Assembly: GCF_014280235.1 (NCBI RefSeq)
Contig: NZ_CP047940.1
Span: forward strand, 2,294,001 to 2,358,000
Reading direction: 5' to 3'
Length of the DNA: 64,000 bases
Origin: Cyanobium sp. NS01
GTDB taxonomy: Bacteria; Cyanobacteriota; Cyanobacteriia; PCC-6307; Cyanobiaceae
Shown here piece by piece: positions 46,142 to 60,991 of this stretch. Numbering within the stretch: position 1 is the stretch's first letter; each line of letters begins with the position of its first letter. The notes beneath the pieces were generated by a model. The model had not been told where the DNA came from, searched no databases, and saw only the letters and a program-made list of their open reading frames with translations. The position numbers and the translations under genes were made by a program.

Positions 46142-46247
46142 ATGGTCTGGACTTTAGAGGACCGCCGATGGAGGAGCGCCGCCGGCGCAGCAGTTGGCGG
46201 CGGGGTGCCGACAGCGGCAGGCTGACCTGAAAGGCGGCCTGACTTTC

Positions 46248-46253
46248 TACAGT
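46248..46253 (+). promoter_or_regulatory. Possible -10 element for lipA
   Basis: TACAGT in TTTCTACAGTGAG, the only AT-richer patch between tRNA-Pro and lipA. If correct, the lipA start is downstream of about 46260. Confidence 0.25.
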
Positions 46254-46295
46254 GAGATCCCTCCGCTGCGGTCTGCTCCGGGCCGGTCTGCCCCC

Positions 46296-47165
46296 TTGCT
46301 GAAACCCGAGTGGCTGCGCGTGAAGGCCCCCCAGCGGGAGCGCATTGGCGAGGTGGCGGAACTGCTGCTGGATCTGAAGCTCAACACGGTCTGCCAGGAG
46401 GCCAGCTGCCCGAACATCGGCGAATGCTTCGCCGGGGGAACCGCCACCTTCTTGATCATGGGCCCGGGCTGCACCAGGGCCTGCCCCTACTGCGACATCG
46501 ACTTCGACAAGAGCGTGCGGGCCCTCGACCCCAGCGAGCCGGAGCGACTGGGCGAGGCGGTGCACCGGCTGGGCCTCAGCCACGTGGTGATCACCTCGGT
46601 GAACCGCGACGACCTGGCAGACGGCGGGGCAAGCCAGTTTGTCGCCTGCATGGCCGAGGTGCGCAAGCGCTCACCCCGCACCACGATCGAACTGCTGATC
46701 CCGGATTTCTGCGGCAACTGGCAGGCCCTGGCGACGGTGATGGACGCGGCACCTGATGTGCTGAACCACAACATCGAAACGGTGCCTCGCCTTTACAGGA
46801 CGGTGCGACCCCAAGGGCTGTACGGCAGGTCCCTGGAGCTGCTGCAGCGGGTGAGGCAAGGTTGGCCCCGCACTTACTCCAAGTCGGGGCTGATGGTGGG
46901 GCTGGGCGAGACCGATGCCGAAGTGCTGGAGGTGCTGGGTGATCTGCGGGCCAACGCCGTCGACATCGTGACGATTGGCCAGTACCTCTCCCCAGGACCG
47001 AAGCACCTACCGGTGGATCGTTTCGTGACCCCTGAGCAATTCAAGACGTATCAGCTCCACGGCGAAGCGTCTCTGGGCTTTCTCCAGGTGGTGAGCACAC
47101 CTCTGACGCGAAGCAGCTACCACGCCGGGGAGGTGAGGGCTCTGATGGTGCGTCACCCCCGCTGA
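46296..47165 (+). CDS. lipA: Lipoyl synthase
   Basis: About 289 residues from a TTG at 46296; no ATG is available, and a TTG at 46194 gives a longer protein of 323. Conservation begins at [19 protein letters not shown]. Both 4Fe-4S clusters are present: the auxiliary cluster in [12 protein letters not shown] and the radical-SAM cluster in [11 protein letters not shown] (CxxxCxxC). [15 protein letters not shown] and [15 protein letters not shown] are LipA signatures, and the terminal R-S-S-Y segment supplies the last auxiliary ligand. It inserts sulfur at C6 and C8 of octanoyl groups to form lipoyl cofactors. Confidence 0.93.
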   Translation: MLKPEWLRVKAPQRERIGEVAELLLDLKLNTVCQEASCPNIGECFAGGTATFLIMGPGCTRACPYCDIDFDKSVRALDPSEPERLGEAVHRLGLSHVVITSVNRDDLADGGASQFVACMAEVRKRSPRTTIELLIPDFCGNWQALATVMDAAPDVLNHNIETVPRLYRTVRPQGLYGRSLELLQRVRQGWPRTYSKSGLMVGLGETDAEVLEVLGDLRANAVDIVTIGQYLSPGPKHLPVDRFVTPEQFKTYQLHGEASLGFLQVVSTPLTRSSYHAGEVRALMVRHPR

Positions 47166-47195
47166 GCCCAGGCCGCTGCAGGACTGCTCACTCAA

Positions 47196-51806
<4,611 letters not shown>

Positions 51807-51889
51807 AGCCCAGGGCTTCTGGAATGGGGTGTCAGCCGGCCAACCGGTGGGCCAACGTCCCCCGTGAGGGAACGTGCGGCAACCGAGCC

Positions 51890-51917
51890 TTGACAGCAGA
51901 GTCTTTGATCTTAGGGA
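51890..51917 (+). promoter_or_regulatory. Candidate promoter for the phosphodiester glycosidase-like gene
   Basis: TTGACA at 51890-51895, a 16-bp spacer and TAGGGA at 51912-51917, about 75 bp before the ATG at 51992. It is the clearest -35/-10 pair in the window. Confidence 0.45.
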
Positions 51918-51991
51918 TCCCTGTCCTCCAGAAAGGTTGAGGCAGCACAGTTGGGCGGCAGGGCTAGCTTCGGCTGGCATGCACGGCCTGG

Positions 51992-53860
51992 ATGGATTCC
52001 GTCAGAGCGAGCCGGCCGCCCCAGCAACCCGCGCGCCGCCCCCGGGGGGCGGAACAGGCCGCGGCGTGGGCCGAGGTCTCCCGCCTGGCGGGAGCCTGCT
52101 GCGGCGCCATCGCTGCGGGCGCCCTGCTGCTGCCCCCCATCGCGGCGGGAAGCCCAGCCGCGCAGGCCGCCCCGCGCCAGCCCCCGCCGCCCCTGCCCAA
52201 GGCTCCGGCCGCCCGCCCCGCGCCAGCCACGGGTGCTGAGCGTGAGGGCAGGAGCATCAGCATCAATGGCCGGCCCCAGCAGGCCCTCTGGCGCTGGCTC
52301 GGGGCCGAGGCCGGCCCGCCGCAGCAGCTCTGGATTCCCCTGGAGGTGCTGGAGAACCAGCTGGGGGTGAGCAGCCGCAGCCGCCCGGACGGCAGCCTGG
52401 ACCTGGAGTGGTTCGGCCAGCCGCTGCTGGTGCCCCCCGCCCAGCAGCGCAGCCTCGAGGACGAAGTGGCCGTGGATGCCATGCCCCTGCTGCGGGCCGT
52501 CGGAGTCGGGGTGGCCCTGCAGCGGGGCCAGCTGTCCCTCACCTTGCCGGCGGCCCAGGTGCTGCGCGTGCGCGGCGGCAGCCAGCCCGGTGTGCGGCGG
52601 CTGGTGCTGGATCTGGGCGGACCGGCGCTGGTGCGCAGCAGCGGTGCCGAGCTGCTGCTGGATGTGGACCTGGGCCCGAGCCAGCTGCGCGAACTCCAGA
52701 ACCTCGGTGTCGTGGTGCGGCGTGCTGGCCGTGGCGTGGCCGTGCGGCCCCGCAGCGGCTCCGTGAACCGAACCTTCAGCCTTGGCGAACCCAACCGCCT
52801 GGTGATCGACATTCCCGCCAGCGGCACGGCGGGCAGCGGCGCCGCGCCGCCCGCGCCAATCGACCCGCAGGTGCTGGCGATGGTGGGGCGCAGCCTGCGC
52901 TGGGATCGGCTGGTGCGGAATGGCGTGCGCATCAATGCGGTGCGGATCGATCCGCGCACGGCCCCCCTGCAGCTGCGGCCGCTGGTGCGCCCCGGCCCGA
53001 TGGAGGGGCTGAGTTCCCTGACCCAGCTGGCCGGGCAGACCCAGGCGGTGGTGGCCATCAATGGCGGCTATTTCAACCGGGTGCGGCGCCTGCCCCTGGG
53101 GGCCCTCAAGCGCGATGGCCGCTGGCTTTCCGGGCCGATCCTCGGCCGCGGCGTCGCCGCCTGGAGCGGCCGGGAGCTGCCCAGCTTCGGCCGCCTGAGG
53201 CTGGAGGAGTGGGTGAGCGGCTCCGGTGGTCCGCGCCTGCCGATCGTGGTGGTGAACAGCGGCTTCGTGCAGCGCGGCGTCAGCCGCTACACGGCCGACT
53301 GGGGCCCGGTTTACCGGGCGCTGAGCGGCTCGGAGACCGCCCTGCTGCTCGGGGCTGACAACCAGGTGCTGCGGCGGATCGACAGCCCTGAACTGGCCCG
53401 GGGCGTGGCGATCCGGCCGGGCGAGACCCTGCTGGTGGGGCGCGGCGGCGTGACCCTGCCCTGGGCCCCCGGCAGCCGCCTGGCGCTCAGCAGCCGCCCC
53501 AGCGCGGCCCTGGGCGCCAAGCCCCAGGTGGTGGGTGGGGGGCCGCTGCTGCTGCAGGGCGGGCGGGTGGTGCTGAATGGGGCGGCCGAGACCTTCAGTG
53601 CCAGCTTTCTGCGCCAGGGGGCACCCCGCACGGTGCTGGGCAGCGATGGCCGCGAGGTGTGGCTGATCACCCTGGAAGGGGTGAATGACAGTGGCCCCAC
53701 CCTGGCCAAGGCCGCCCAGCTGCTGCTGGGCCTGGGCCTGCGCGACGCCCTCAACCTCGACGGCGGCAGCTCCACCGGCCTGGTGCTGGGCGGCAGCCAC
53801 CAGGTGAAGGGCCGCGGCGTGGCCGGTTCGGTGCACAACGGCGTGGGCCTGGTGCGCTGA
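51992..53860 (+). CDS. Phosphodiester glycosidase (NAGPA/DUF2233) family exported protein
   Basis: 622 residues. An N-terminal hydrophobic segment (LAGACCGAIAAGALLLPPIAAG) followed by APR looks like a signal peptide. Residues 85-180 resemble a copper-amine-oxidase-N-like domain, and 190-270 an AMIN-like beta domain (QPGVRRLVLDLGGPALV ... LVIDIPASG), both associated with peptidoglycan. The C-terminal half carries the NAGPA/DUF2233 pattern: AVVAINGGYFNRVRRLPLGA, TVLGSDGREVWLITLEG and DALNLDGGSSTGLV. Proteins of this type are often labelled exopolysaccharide biosynthesis proteins. The substrate is unknown. Confidence 0.82.
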   Translation: MDSVRASRPPQQPARRPRGAEQAAAWAEVSRLAGACCGAIAAGALLLPPIAAGSPAAQAAPRQPPPPLPKAPAARPAPATGAEREGRSISINGRPQQALWRWLGAEAGPPQQLWIPLEVLENQLGVSSRSRPDGSLDLEWFGQPLLVPPAQQRSLEDEVAVDAMPLLRAVGVGVALQRGQLSLTLPAAQVLRVRGGSQPGVRRLVLDLGGPALVRSSGAELLLDVDLGPSQLRELQNLGVVVRRAGRGVAVRPRSGSVNRTFSLGEPNRLVIDIPASGTAGSGAAPPAPIDPQVLAMVGRSLRWDRLVRNGVRINAVRIDPRTAPLQLRPLVRPGPMEGLSSLTQLAGQTQAVVAINGGYFNRVRRLPLGALKRDGRWLSGPILGRGVAAWSGRELPSFGRLRLEEWVSGSGGPRLPIVVVNSGFVQRGVSRYTADWGPVYRALSGSETALLLGADNQVLRRIDSPELARGVAIRPGETLLVGRGGVTLPWAPGSRLALSSRPSAALGAKPQVVGGGPLLLQGGRVVLNGAAETFSASFLRQGAPRTVLGSDGREVWLITLEGVNDSGPTLAKAAQLLLGLGLRDALNLDGGSSTGLVLGGSHQVKGRGVAGSVHNGVGLVR

Positions 53861-53910
53861 AACCGGGATCCACCCCTGTCAGAGTGGCTGTGATCGCCTC
53901 AACCGCTCCG

Positions 53911-54252
53911 ATGCCCAAGGGCCACAGCCTGCGCCTTTCGGCCAGGGCCGCCGCCGAGCTCGGGCGCCAGGCGGCCGTGGCCGGCACCCCCGGCCTGATC
54001 CATCTGGATCTGGTGGAGGGCGGCTGCGCCCGCTGGACGATCCGGGTGCGCCCTGGCCACCTGGCGGGTGTGCCGATTGCCCGGGCCGACGGGGTGACCC
54101 TCTACGCGCCGGCCGAGCAGCAGGAGCTGCTCACCGGCCTCACCCTCGATTACCGCGGCGACCTCAGCGGCGGCGGCTTCCTGGTGCGCCCCGGCGACGG
54201 GGTGGCGAGCTGCGCCTGCGGAGCCGCCTTCAGCCGCTCACCGGAGCGGTGA
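53911..54252 (+). CDS. HesB/IscA-type iron-sulfur carrier-like protein
   Basis: 113 residues from the ATG at 53911; an upstream GTG at 53884 is possible. The three A-type-carrier cysteines can be placed: C39 in EGGCARWTI, and C101 and C103 in SCACGAAF. The C-x-C is CAC rather than the common CGC, and the spacing between first and second cysteine (61) is close to the usual 63. YRGDLSGGGFLV matches the segment before the C-terminal cysteines of IscA. It would bind or pass on Fe-S clusters. It sits just upstream of the str operon, with an independent -10 between. Confidence 0.75.
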   Translation: MPKGHSLRLSARAAAELGRQAAVAGTPGLIHLDLVEGGCARWTIRVRPGHLAGVPIARADGVTLYAPAEQQELLTGLTLDYRGDLSGGGFLVRPGDGVASCACGAAFSRSPER

Positions 54253-54264
54253 CGGACGACCCAG

Positions 54265-54270
54265 TAAGGT
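54265..54270 (+). promoter_or_regulatory. Possible -10 element for the str operon
   Basis: TAAGGT in CCCAGTAAGGTGG, 52 bp upstream of the rpsL ATG. No clear -35. Confidence 0.3.
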
Positions 54271-54321
54271 GGCGGATTGTCGCAATCGGTCGGACGTCCG
54301 ACCTGTGTTCTCCGGCCCTCG

Positions 54322-54696
54322 ATGCCCACTATCCAGCAACTGATCCGCACTGAACGGCAGCGTCTGACCCGCAAGACGAAGTCACCCGCCCTGCGCTCCT
54401 GCCCGGAACGCCGTGGGGTGTGCACCCGCGTGTACACGTCCACCCCCAAGAAGCCGAACTCGGCGCTCCGTAAGGTGGCCCGCGTGCGGCTCACCTCCGG
54501 GTTTGAGGTGACGGCCTACATCCCCGGCATCGGCCACAACCTCCAGGAGCACTCCGTGGTGCTGATCCGCGGCGGCCGGGTGAAAGACCTGCCCGGTGTC
54601 CGCTACCACATCATCCGCGGCACGCTGGACACCGCCGGTGTCAAGGACCGGCGTCAGTCTCGCTCCAAGTACGGCGCCAAGACGCCGAAGTCGTGA
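54322..54696 (+). CDS. rpsL: 30S ribosomal protein S12
   Basis: 124 residues from the ATG at 54322 ([20 protein letters not shown]). The decoding-centre segment [17 protein letters not shown], with the lysine at which streptomycin resistance arises, and [17 protein letters not shown] are intact; lysines at both classical positions predict the sensitive form. It is the first gene of rpsL-rpsG-fusA-tuf-rpsJ. Confidence 0.98.
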   Translation: MPTIQQLIRTERQRLTRKTKSPALRSCPERRGVCTRVYTSTPKKPNSALRKVARVRLTSGFEVTAYIPGIGHNLQEHSVVLIRGGRVKDLPGVRYHIIRGTLDTAGVKDRRQSRSKYGAKTPKS

Positions 54697-54781
54697 CCTG
54701 ACCCCAGCAGGCGGCAGGCTCGGCCCAGGGCCGCTGCCTCCTGAAGGCTCCCCTTGATTCTCTCAGCACCTCGCAATCCCG

Positions 54782-55252
54782 ATGTCCCGCCGTAACGCCG
54801 CCGAAAAGCGACCGATCCTGCCCGATCCCCAGTTCAACAGCCGACTGGCCTCGATGATCGTGGCCCGTCTGATGAAGCACGGCAAGAAGTCCACGGCCCA
54901 GCGCATCCTCTCCGATGCGTTCTCGATGATCAACGAGCGCACCGGCTCCGATCCCCTCGAGCTGTTTGAAACCGCCGTTCGCAACGCCACCCCGCTGGTG
55001 GAGGTGCGGGCCCGCCGCGTGGGTGGTGCCACCTATCAGGTGCCGATGGAAGTGCGGCAGGAGCGGGGCACCGCCATGGCCCTGCGCTGGCTGGTCAACT
55101 TCTCCCGGGCCCGCAACGGCCGCAGCATGGCCCAGAAGCTCGCCGGTGAGCTGATGGATGCCGCCAACGAGGCCGGCAGTGCCGTGCGCAAGCGCGAAGA
55201 GACCCACAAGATGGCCGAGGCCAACAAGGCCTTCGCCCACTACCGCTACTGA
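54782..55252 (+). CDS. rpsG: 30S ribosomal protein S7
   Basis: 156 residues, [53 protein letters not shown] and the C-terminal helix [15 protein letters not shown] are typical. S7 organises the 30S head at the E site. The gap from rpsL is 85 bp. Confidence 0.98.
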   Translation: MSRRNAAEKRPILPDPQFNSRLASMIVARLMKHGKKSTAQRILSDAFSMINERTGSDPLELFETAVRNATPLVEVRARRVGGATYQVPMEVRQERGTAMALRWLVNFSRARNGRSMAQKLAGELMDAANEAGSAVRKREETHKMAEANKAFAHYRY

Positions 55253-55295
55253 TCGCGACAGCGTGGTGTGGCCTCGGGGCCTGCAGGCTGATCAG

Positions 55296-55301
55296 TAGGA
55301 T
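55296..55301 (+). promoter_or_regulatory. Possible -10 element upstream of fusA
   Basis: TAGGAT in CAGTAGGATACC, 39 bp before the GTG start, in the 87-bp rpsG-fusA spacer. An internal promoter is possible; a T-run (gttttttg) at 55309-55316 follows. Confidence 0.28.
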
Positions 55302-55339
55302 ACCAACCGTTTTTTGTAGACCCTTCGGAGACATTCCTC

Positions 55340-57415
55340 GTGGCTCGCGCCTTTCCACTGGAACGCGTCAGAAATATCGGCATTGCCGCCCATATCGACG
55401 CGGGCAAGACAACCACCACCGAGCGGATCCTGTTCTATTCCGGGGTGGTCCACAAGATCGGCGAGGTGCATGACGGCGCCGCCGTCACCGACTGGATGGC
55501 CCAGGAGCGCGAGCGGGGCATCACGATCACGGCAGCGGCCATTTCCACCAGCTGGAAAGACCACCGCATCAACATCATCGACACCCCTGGTCACGTCGAC
55601 TTCACCATTGAGGTGGAGCGTTCGATGCGGGTGCTTGACGGCGTGATCGCCGTCTTCTGTGCCGTGGGCGGCGTGCAGCCCCAGTCCGAAACCGTGTGGC
55701 GCCAGGCGGATCGCTACAAAGTGCCCCGCATGGTGTTCGTCAACAAGATGGACCGCACCGGGGCCGACTTCCTCAAGGTCTACGAGCAGATCAAGGATCG
55801 CCTCAAGGCCAGCGCAGCCCCGATCCAATTGCCGATCGGCGCCGAGGGCGAACTGAGCGGCATCGTGGATCTGGTCAAGAACCGGGCTTTCATCTACAAG
55901 GATGAGCTCGGCAAGGACATCGAGGAGACCGACATCCCCGCCTCCATGGCCGAGGAAGCCGCCCACTGGCGCAACAAGCTGATGGAGTCGGTCGCTGAAA
56001 CCGACGAAGACCTGGTGGAGGTGTTCCTCGAAACCGGCGAGCTCAGTGATGAGCAGCTGCGCCAGGGCATCCGCACCGGCGTGCTCAAGCACGGCCTGGT
56101 GCCCATGCTGTGTGGCTCGGCCTTCAAGAACAAAGGCGTGCAGCTGTTGCTGGATGCGGTGGTCGACTACCTCCCCGCCCCGATTGACGTGCCGCCGATC
56201 CAGGGCCTGCTGCCCGATGGCACGGAGGCCCTCCGGCCTGCAGAGGATGGTGCCCCCTTCAGCGCCCTGGCCTTCAAGGTGATGGCCGATCCCTTCGGCA
56301 AGCTCACTTTTGTGCGGATTTACTCCGGTGCGCTTAAGAAGGGCAGCTATGTGCTGAACTCAACGAAAGACAAGAAGGAACGCATCTCACGCCTGATCAT
56401 CCTCAAAGCCGATGATCGAGAAGAGGTGGATGAACTTCGCGCTGGCGATCTTGGCGCCGTCCTCGGCCTCAAGGACACCACCACTGGAGATACCCTCTGC
56501 GTAGAAAGCGATCCGATCATTCTCGAATCGCTTTACATCCCCGAGCCCGTGATATCGGTGGCCGTGGAGCCCAAGACCAAAGGTGACATGGACAAACTGT
56601 CCAAGGCCCTGCAGTCGTTGTCGGAAGAGGATCCCACCTTCAGGGTGTCCACTGACCCGGAAACCAACCAGACCGTGATCGCCGGCATGGGTGAACTCCA
56701 CCTGGAGATTCTGGTGGATCGGATGCTGCGTGAGTTCAAAGTGGAGGCCAACATCGGCGCTCCCCAGGTGTCTTACCGGGAAACGATCCGTGCCAAGGCC
56801 AAGGGCGAAGGCAAATTCGCCCGGCAAACGGGCGGCAAGGGCCAATATGGTCACGTCGTGATCGAGATGGAGCCGGGCGAGCCGGGCACAGGGTTCGAGT
56901 TCGTCAACAAGATTGTTGGCGGCATTGTGCCCAAGGAGTACATCGGCCCGGCTGAATCCGGCATGAAGGAAACCTGCGAATCCGGCGTGATCGCGGGCTA
57001 CCCGATGATCGACGTGAGGGTCACCATGGTGGATGGCTCCTATCACGACGTCGACTCCTCGGAGATGGCGTTCAAGATCGCCGGCTCCATGGCCTTCAAG
57101 GACGGCGTCAAGAAGTGCAATCCTGTGCTGCTTGAACCGATGATGAAGGTTGAGGTCGAGATCCCCGAGGACTTCCTCGGATCCGTGATCGGCGACCTTT
57201 CCTCCCGCCGCGGCCAGGTCGAAGGACAGTCCATCGATGATGGACGGTCCAAGGTCCAGTCCAAGGTGCCCCTGGCCGAGATGTTCGGCTACGCCACCCA
57301 GCTCCGATCCATGACCCAGGGTCGGGGTATCTTCTCGATGGAGTTCAGCCATTACGAGGAAGTTCCTCGCAATGTGGCCGAGGCCATCATCTCCAAGAAT
57401 CAGGGCAAGTCCTGA
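55340..57415 (+). CDS. fusA: Elongation factor G
   Basis: 691 residues, GTG start at 55340 ([20 protein letters not shown]). GTPase motifs: AHIDAGKTT (G1), DTPGH (G3) and [10 protein letters not shown] (G4); domain IV carries the [17 protein letters not shown] and the tip region. It catalyses ribosomal translocation. Length matches a normal bacterial EF-G; no second copy is in the window. Confidence 0.98.
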   Translation: MARAFPLERVRNIGIAAHIDAGKTTTTERILFYSGVVHKIGEVHDGAAVTDWMAQERERGITITAAAISTSWKDHRINIIDTPGHVDFTIEVERSMRVLDGVIAVFCAVGGVQPQSETVWRQADRYKVPRMVFVNKMDRTGADFLKVYEQIKDRLKASAAPIQLPIGAEGELSGIVDLVKNRAFIYKDELGKDIEETDIPASMAEEAAHWRNKLMESVAETDEDLVEVFLETGELSDEQLRQGIRTGVLKHGLVPMLCGSAFKNKGVQLLLDAVVDYLPAPIDVPPIQGLLPDGTEALRPAEDGAPFSALAFKVMADPFGKLTFVRIYSGALKKGSYVLNSTKDKKERISRLIILKADDREEVDELRAGDLGAVLGLKDTTTGDTLCVESDPIILESLYIPEPVISVAVEPKTKGDMDKLSKALQSLSEEDPTFRVSTDPETNQTVIAGMGELHLEILVDRMLREFKVEANIGAPQVSYRETIRAKAKGEGKFARQTGGKGQYGHVVIEMEPGEPGTGFEFVNKIVGGIVPKEYIGPAESGMKETCESGVIAGYPMIDVRVTMVDGSYHDVDSSEMAFKIAGSMAFKDGVKKCNPVLLEPMMKVEVEIPEDFLGSVIGDLSSRRGQVEGQSIDDGRSKVQSKVPLAEMFGYATQLRSMTQGRGIFSMEFSHYEEVPRNVAEAIISKNQGKS

Positions 57416-57454
57416 TCTTCACCCTATCCAACAACCCCCCGATTCTTTCCTCCC

Positions 57455-58654
57455 ATGGCTCGCGAAAAGTTCGAAAGGAACAAACCCCACGTCAACATCG
57501 GCACCATCGGCCACGTTGACCACGGCAAGACCACCCTCACCGCCGCCATCACCAACGTGCTGGCCAAAAAGGGTTTCGCGAAGGCCCAGGCCTACGACAT
57601 GATCGACGGCGCCCCTGAGGAGCGCGAGCGCGGCATCACGATCAACACCGCCCACGTCGAGTACGAAACCGACAACCGTCACTACGCCCACGTCGACTGC
57701 CCTGGTCACGCGGACTACGTCAAAAACATGATCACCGGGGCCGCCCAGATGGACGGCGCCATCCTGGTGGTCGCCGCCACTGATGGCCCCATGGCCCAGA
57801 CCAAGGAGCACATCCTGCTGGCCAAGCAGGTGGGTGTGCCCGCCCTGGTGGTCGCCCTGAACAAGTGCGACATGGTGGATGACGAGGAGATTCTCGAGCT
57901 GGTGGAGCTGGAAGTGCGCGAGCTGCTGAGCAGCTATGACTTCCCCGGCGATGACATCCCCGTGATCAAAGTGTCTGGCCTCAAGGCCCTCGAAGGCGAT
58001 GCCGAGTGGGAGGCCAAGATCGGCGAACTGATGGAAGCCGTGGATGCCTCCATCCCCGAGCCGGAGCGCGAGATCGACAAGCCCTTCCTGATGGCTGTTG
58101 AAGACGTGTTCTCGATCACCGGTCGCGGCACCGTGGCCACCGGCCGGATCGAGCGCGGCAAGGTGAAGGTGGGCGAGGAAATCGAGATCGTGGGCATCAG
58201 GGACACCCGCAAGAGCACCGTGACCGGGGTGGAGATGTTCCGCAAGCTCCTCGACGAAGGCATGGCCGGTGACAACGTGGGCCTGCTGCTGCGCGGTATC
58301 CAGAAGGAGGACATCGAGCGCGGCATGGTGCTGATCAAGCCCGGTTCGATCACGCCCCACACTAAGTTCGAAGGTGAGGTGTACGTGCTCAAGAAGGAAG
58401 AGGGTGGTCGCCACACCCCCTTCTTCGCCGGCTACCGGCCGCAGTTCTACATCCGTACGACGGACGTGACTGGCCAGATCACCGCCTTCACCGCCGATGA
58501 CGGCTCCAACGTGGAAATGGTGATGCCGGGCGACCGCATCAAAATGACCGGTGAGCTGATCTGCCCTGTGGCCATCGAGCAGGGCATGCGCTTCGCCATC
58601 CGTGAGGGCGGTCGCACCATCGGTGCCGGCGTGGTGTCCAAGATCATCGCCTGA
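57455..58654 (+). CDS. tuf: Elongation factor Tu
   Basis: 399 residues, [30 protein letters not shown] (G1), [26 protein letters not shown] (G3) and [10 protein letters not shown] (G4) are complete, as are domains 2 and 3. It delivers aminoacyl-tRNA. The final 5-10 residues (GVVSKIIA) are standard. Hairpin structure follows the stop codon. Confidence 0.99.
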   Translation: MAREKFERNKPHVNIGTIGHVDHGKTTLTAAITNVLAKKGFAKAQAYDMIDGAPEERERGITINTAHVEYETDNRHYAHVDCPGHADYVKNMITGAAQMDGAILVVAATDGPMAQTKEHILLAKQVGVPALVVALNKCDMVDDEEILELVELEVRELLSSYDFPGDDIPVIKVSGLKALEGDAEWEAKIGELMEAVDASIPEPEREIDKPFLMAVEDVFSITGRGTVATGRIERGKVKVGEEIEIVGIRDTRKSTVTGVEMFRKLLDEGMAGDNVGLLLRGIQKEDIERGMVLIKPGSITPHTKFEGEVYVLKKEEGGRHTPFFAGYRPQFYIRTTDVTGQITAFTADDGSNVEMVMPGDRIKMTGELICPVAIEQGMRFAIREGGRTIGAGVVSKIIA

Positions 58655-58662
58655 TGGCGACA

Positions 58663-58695
58663 GGGGCAGCCAGGCAGACACTGCCAGGCTGTCCC
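58663..58695 (+). repeat. Long imperfect hairpin after tuf
   Basis: GGGGCAGCC-A-GGCAG-ACA-CTGCC-A-GGCTGtCCCC folds back on itself with one bulged T. It starts 9 nt after the tuf stop. No T-tract follows, so it may be an RNA-processing or weak termination element between tuf and rpsJ. Confidence 0.6.
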
Positions 58696-58862
58696 CCAGC
58701 TCTTCAGCCTCGAATGACGCACTGAGTCAGCTCAGCGCCTTCGTGACCAGAACATCGACAATTCAGTGTGCAGATCCCTTAGGGGTCGACCCATCCACTG
58801 CCTAGCCATCCCCTCCGTCCAAGGACGTTTCCTCCTGGCCATCCGGCCAGCTTTTGATCTCC

Positions 58863-59183
58863 ATGTCCACCGCCATCCCCCAGCAGAAGATCCGCATTCG
58901 CCTGAAAGCGTTTGATCGGCGCATGCTTGATCTCTCCTGCGAAAAAATCATTGAAACGGCTGACCACACAGCTGCCACGGCGATCGGGCCGATCCCACTG
59001 CCCACCAAGCGCAAGATCTACTGCGTGCTGCGCTCGCCCCACGTCGACAAGGATTCCCGGGAGCACTTTGAAACCCGCACCCACCGGCGCATCATCGACA
59101 TCTACAGCCCTTCGGCCAAGACGATCGACGCTCTGATGAAGCTCGATCTGCCCAGTGGTGTGGACATCGAAGTGAAGCTCTGA
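58863..59183 (+). CDS. rpsJ: 30S ribosomal protein S10
   Basis: 106 residues from the ATG at 58863 ([20 protein letters not shown]). [56 protein letters not shown] and [11 protein letters not shown] are diagnostic. In most bacteria rpsJ heads the S10 operon; in cyanobacteria it closes the str operon, as here, after a 208-bp spacer. Confidence 0.98.
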   Translation: MSTAIPQQKIRIRLKAFDRRMLDLSCEKIIETADHTAATAIGPIPLPTKRKIYCVLRSPHVDKDSREHFETRTHRRIIDIYSPSAKTIDALMKLDLPSGVDIEVKL

Positions 59184-59240
59184 GCCAGATCCTGCGGCCC
59201 CTGCCGCGCCTTCCAGGGCGCGGGCCCCGGACCTTCTTCC

Positions 59241-59246
59241 TAGGAT
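59241..59246 (+). promoter_or_regulatory. Possible -10 element for the Lon-N-domain gene
   Basis: TAGGAT, 25 bp upstream of the ATG at 59271. It is preceded by a GC hairpin, CCGCGCC-TTCCAG-GGCGCGG (59204-59223). Confidence 0.28.
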
Positions 59247-59270
59247 GGCTCGGCAACTCCTCAACTCGCC

Positions 59271-59918
59271 ATGGGTGAACTGGCCGTAAGGGAGCTGCCG
59301 CTCTTCCCCCTCCCTGACGTGGTGCTCTTCCCCCAGGAAGTTCTGCCTCTGCATATCTTCGAGCCCCGCTACCGGATGCTGCTGCGCACGGTGATGGCCG
59401 AAGACCGCCGCTTCGGGGTGGTGCGCTGGGATCCAAAATCTCAGGAGATGGCGGACATCGGCTGCTGTGCCGAGATCATCCACTGCCAGACCCAGGACGA
59501 CGACCGCAGCAACGTCGTGACCATGGGACAGCAGCGCTTCCGGGTGCTGGACATCGTGCGGGAAGCCCCGTTTCGGGTGGGCCTGGTGAGCTGGATCGAA
59601 GACGGAGACCCCGACTCCCCCGAAGCCCTCAAGACCCTGGCCGGCAGCGTGGACCAGGCCCTGCGCGACGTGGTGGAACTCACCGCCAAGCTGGTGGGCA
59701 AGCCGGCCAGCCTGCCCAGCGACCTGCCGGATCTGCCCCGCGAGCTCTCCTTCTGGATCGGCTCCCACCTGGGCGGCCCCGTCGCCGACCACCAGCAGGC
59801 CCTGCTGGAGCTCACCGACACGGGCGAACGCCTGCGCCAGGAGTACGACCTGCTGGATCAGACCCGTCGTCAGCTGGCAGCTCGCACGGTGCTGAAGGAC
59901 ACCTTTCAGCCCCAGTAG
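59271..59918 (+). CDS. Lon N-terminal (PUA-like) domain protein
   Basis: 215 residues, MGELAVRELPLFPLPDVVLF. The LPLFPLPDVVLFPQEVLPLHIFEPRYRMLL run is the substrate-binding N-domain of Lon, without ATPase or protease parts. VTMGQQRFRVLDI and RVGLVSWIED continue the domain, and the second half is helical. Free-standing Lon-N proteins are widespread in cyanobacteria and plants; the function is unclear. It follows rpsJ by 87 bp, a neighbourhood also seen in marine Synechococcus (recalled, not searched). Confidence 0.9.
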   Translation: MGELAVRELPLFPLPDVVLFPQEVLPLHIFEPRYRMLLRTVMAEDRRFGVVRWDPKSQEMADIGCCAEIIHCQTQDDDRSNVVTMGQQRFRVLDIVREAPFRVGLVSWIEDGDPDSPEALKTLAGSVDQALRDVVELTAKLVGKPASLPSDLPDLPRELSFWIGSHLGGPVADHQQALLELTDTGERLRQEYDLLDQTRRQLAARTVLKDTFQPQ

Positions 59919-59959
59919 CGCCTCTCCCCCCTGCCGCCCCCCATCCCTCTGCATCCGCG

Positions 59960-60991
59960 ATGCCCTTGATCAGTTGGCCTGTGGCAGCCGGCGTGGGCCT
60001 GGCCACAGCCGCCACGGCGGCTGCTATCTGGCTGCGCCGCAACCGCCGCTATCAGGATTCCGCCAGCGTGGCCGCGGCCTACGACCGCTGGACCCAGGAC
60101 GCCCTGCTCGAGAGGCTCTGGGGCGAGCACATCCACCTGGGCCACTACGGCGAACCGCCGGGCCGGCCCGGCAGCCGGGATTTCCGCCAGGCCAAGGCCG
60201 ACTTCGTGCATGCACTGGTGCGCTGGAGCGGCCTGGACCAGCTGCCGCCAGGCAGTCGGGTGCTCGATGTGGGCTGCGGCATCGGCGGCAGTGCCCGGAT
60301 CCTCGCCCGCGACTATGGCCTCGATGTTCTCGGCATCAGCATCAGCCCGCTGCAGATCGAGAGAGCGCGGCAACTCACGCCAGCCCCCCTCAGCCAGCAC
60401 TGCCGCTTCGCGGTGATGGACGCCATGGCCCTGGAGGTGCAGGACGCCAGCTTTGACGCCGTGTGGAGTGTGGAGGCCTCACCCCACATGCCCGACAAGC
60501 AGGGCTACGCCGATGGGCTGCTGCGCAGCCTGCGCCCCGGAGGCCTGCTGGCCGTGGCCGACTGGAACCGGCGCGATGCCCGCGACGGGGCCATGAATCG
60601 GCGCGAGCGCTGGGTGATGCGGCAACTGCTGGAGCAGTGGGCCCATCCGGAGTTCGCCAGCATCCGCTCCCTGCGGGCCAATCTCGGCGGCAGCCCCTGG
60701 GCGGGCGGGATGGCCGTGGACAGCGCCGACTGGACGGCGGCCACCCTGCCCTCCTGGATCGACTCGATTCTGGAGGGCCTGCGCCGGCCTGGGGCCATCC
60801 TCGGCCTGGGGCCAGGAGCGGTGCTGCAGGGCCTGCGCGAGACGCCGACGATCCTGCTGATGGACTGGGCCTTTCGCAGCGGGCTGATGCAGTTCGGCGT
60901 CTTCCGCGGCCACAAGCCCCTGGAGCGGCCGGAGGGCAGCGCCCGGACAGCTGGTGCGACTACGACGACGACTCCGACACCCGGCTGGTGA
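59960..60991 (+). CDS. MPBQ/MSBQ methyltransferase (tocopherol and plastoquinone synthesis)
   Basis: 343 residues. An N-terminal membrane anchor (LISWPVAAGVGLATAATAAAIWL) is followed by YQDSASVAAAYDRWTQDALLERLWGEHIHLGHYG (split, 31-64), SAM motif VLDVGCGIGGS at 101-111, and ASFDAVWSVEASPHMPDKQGY. The arrangement strongly recalls Synechocystis Sll0418, the 2-methyl-6-phytylbenzoquinone methyltransferase (comparison from memory). The last 20 residues (TTTTTPTPGW) look non-conserved and are encoded where the gene overlaps pheA by 32 bp. Confidence 0.85.
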   Translation: MPLISWPVAAGVGLATAATAAAIWLRRNRRYQDSASVAAAYDRWTQDALLERLWGEHIHLGHYGEPPGRPGSRDFRQAKADFVHALVRWSGLDQLPPGSRVLDVGCGIGGSARILARDYGLDVLGISISPLQIERARQLTPAPLSQHCRFAVMDAMALEVQDASFDAVWSVEASPHMPDKQGYADGLLRSLRPGGLLAVADWNRRDARDGAMNRRERWVMRQLLEQWAHPEFASIRSLRANLGGSPWAGGMAVDSADWTAATLPSWIDSILEGLRRPGAILGLGPGAVLQGLRETPTILLMDWAFRSGLMQFGVFRGHKPLERPEGSARTAGATTTTTPTPGW

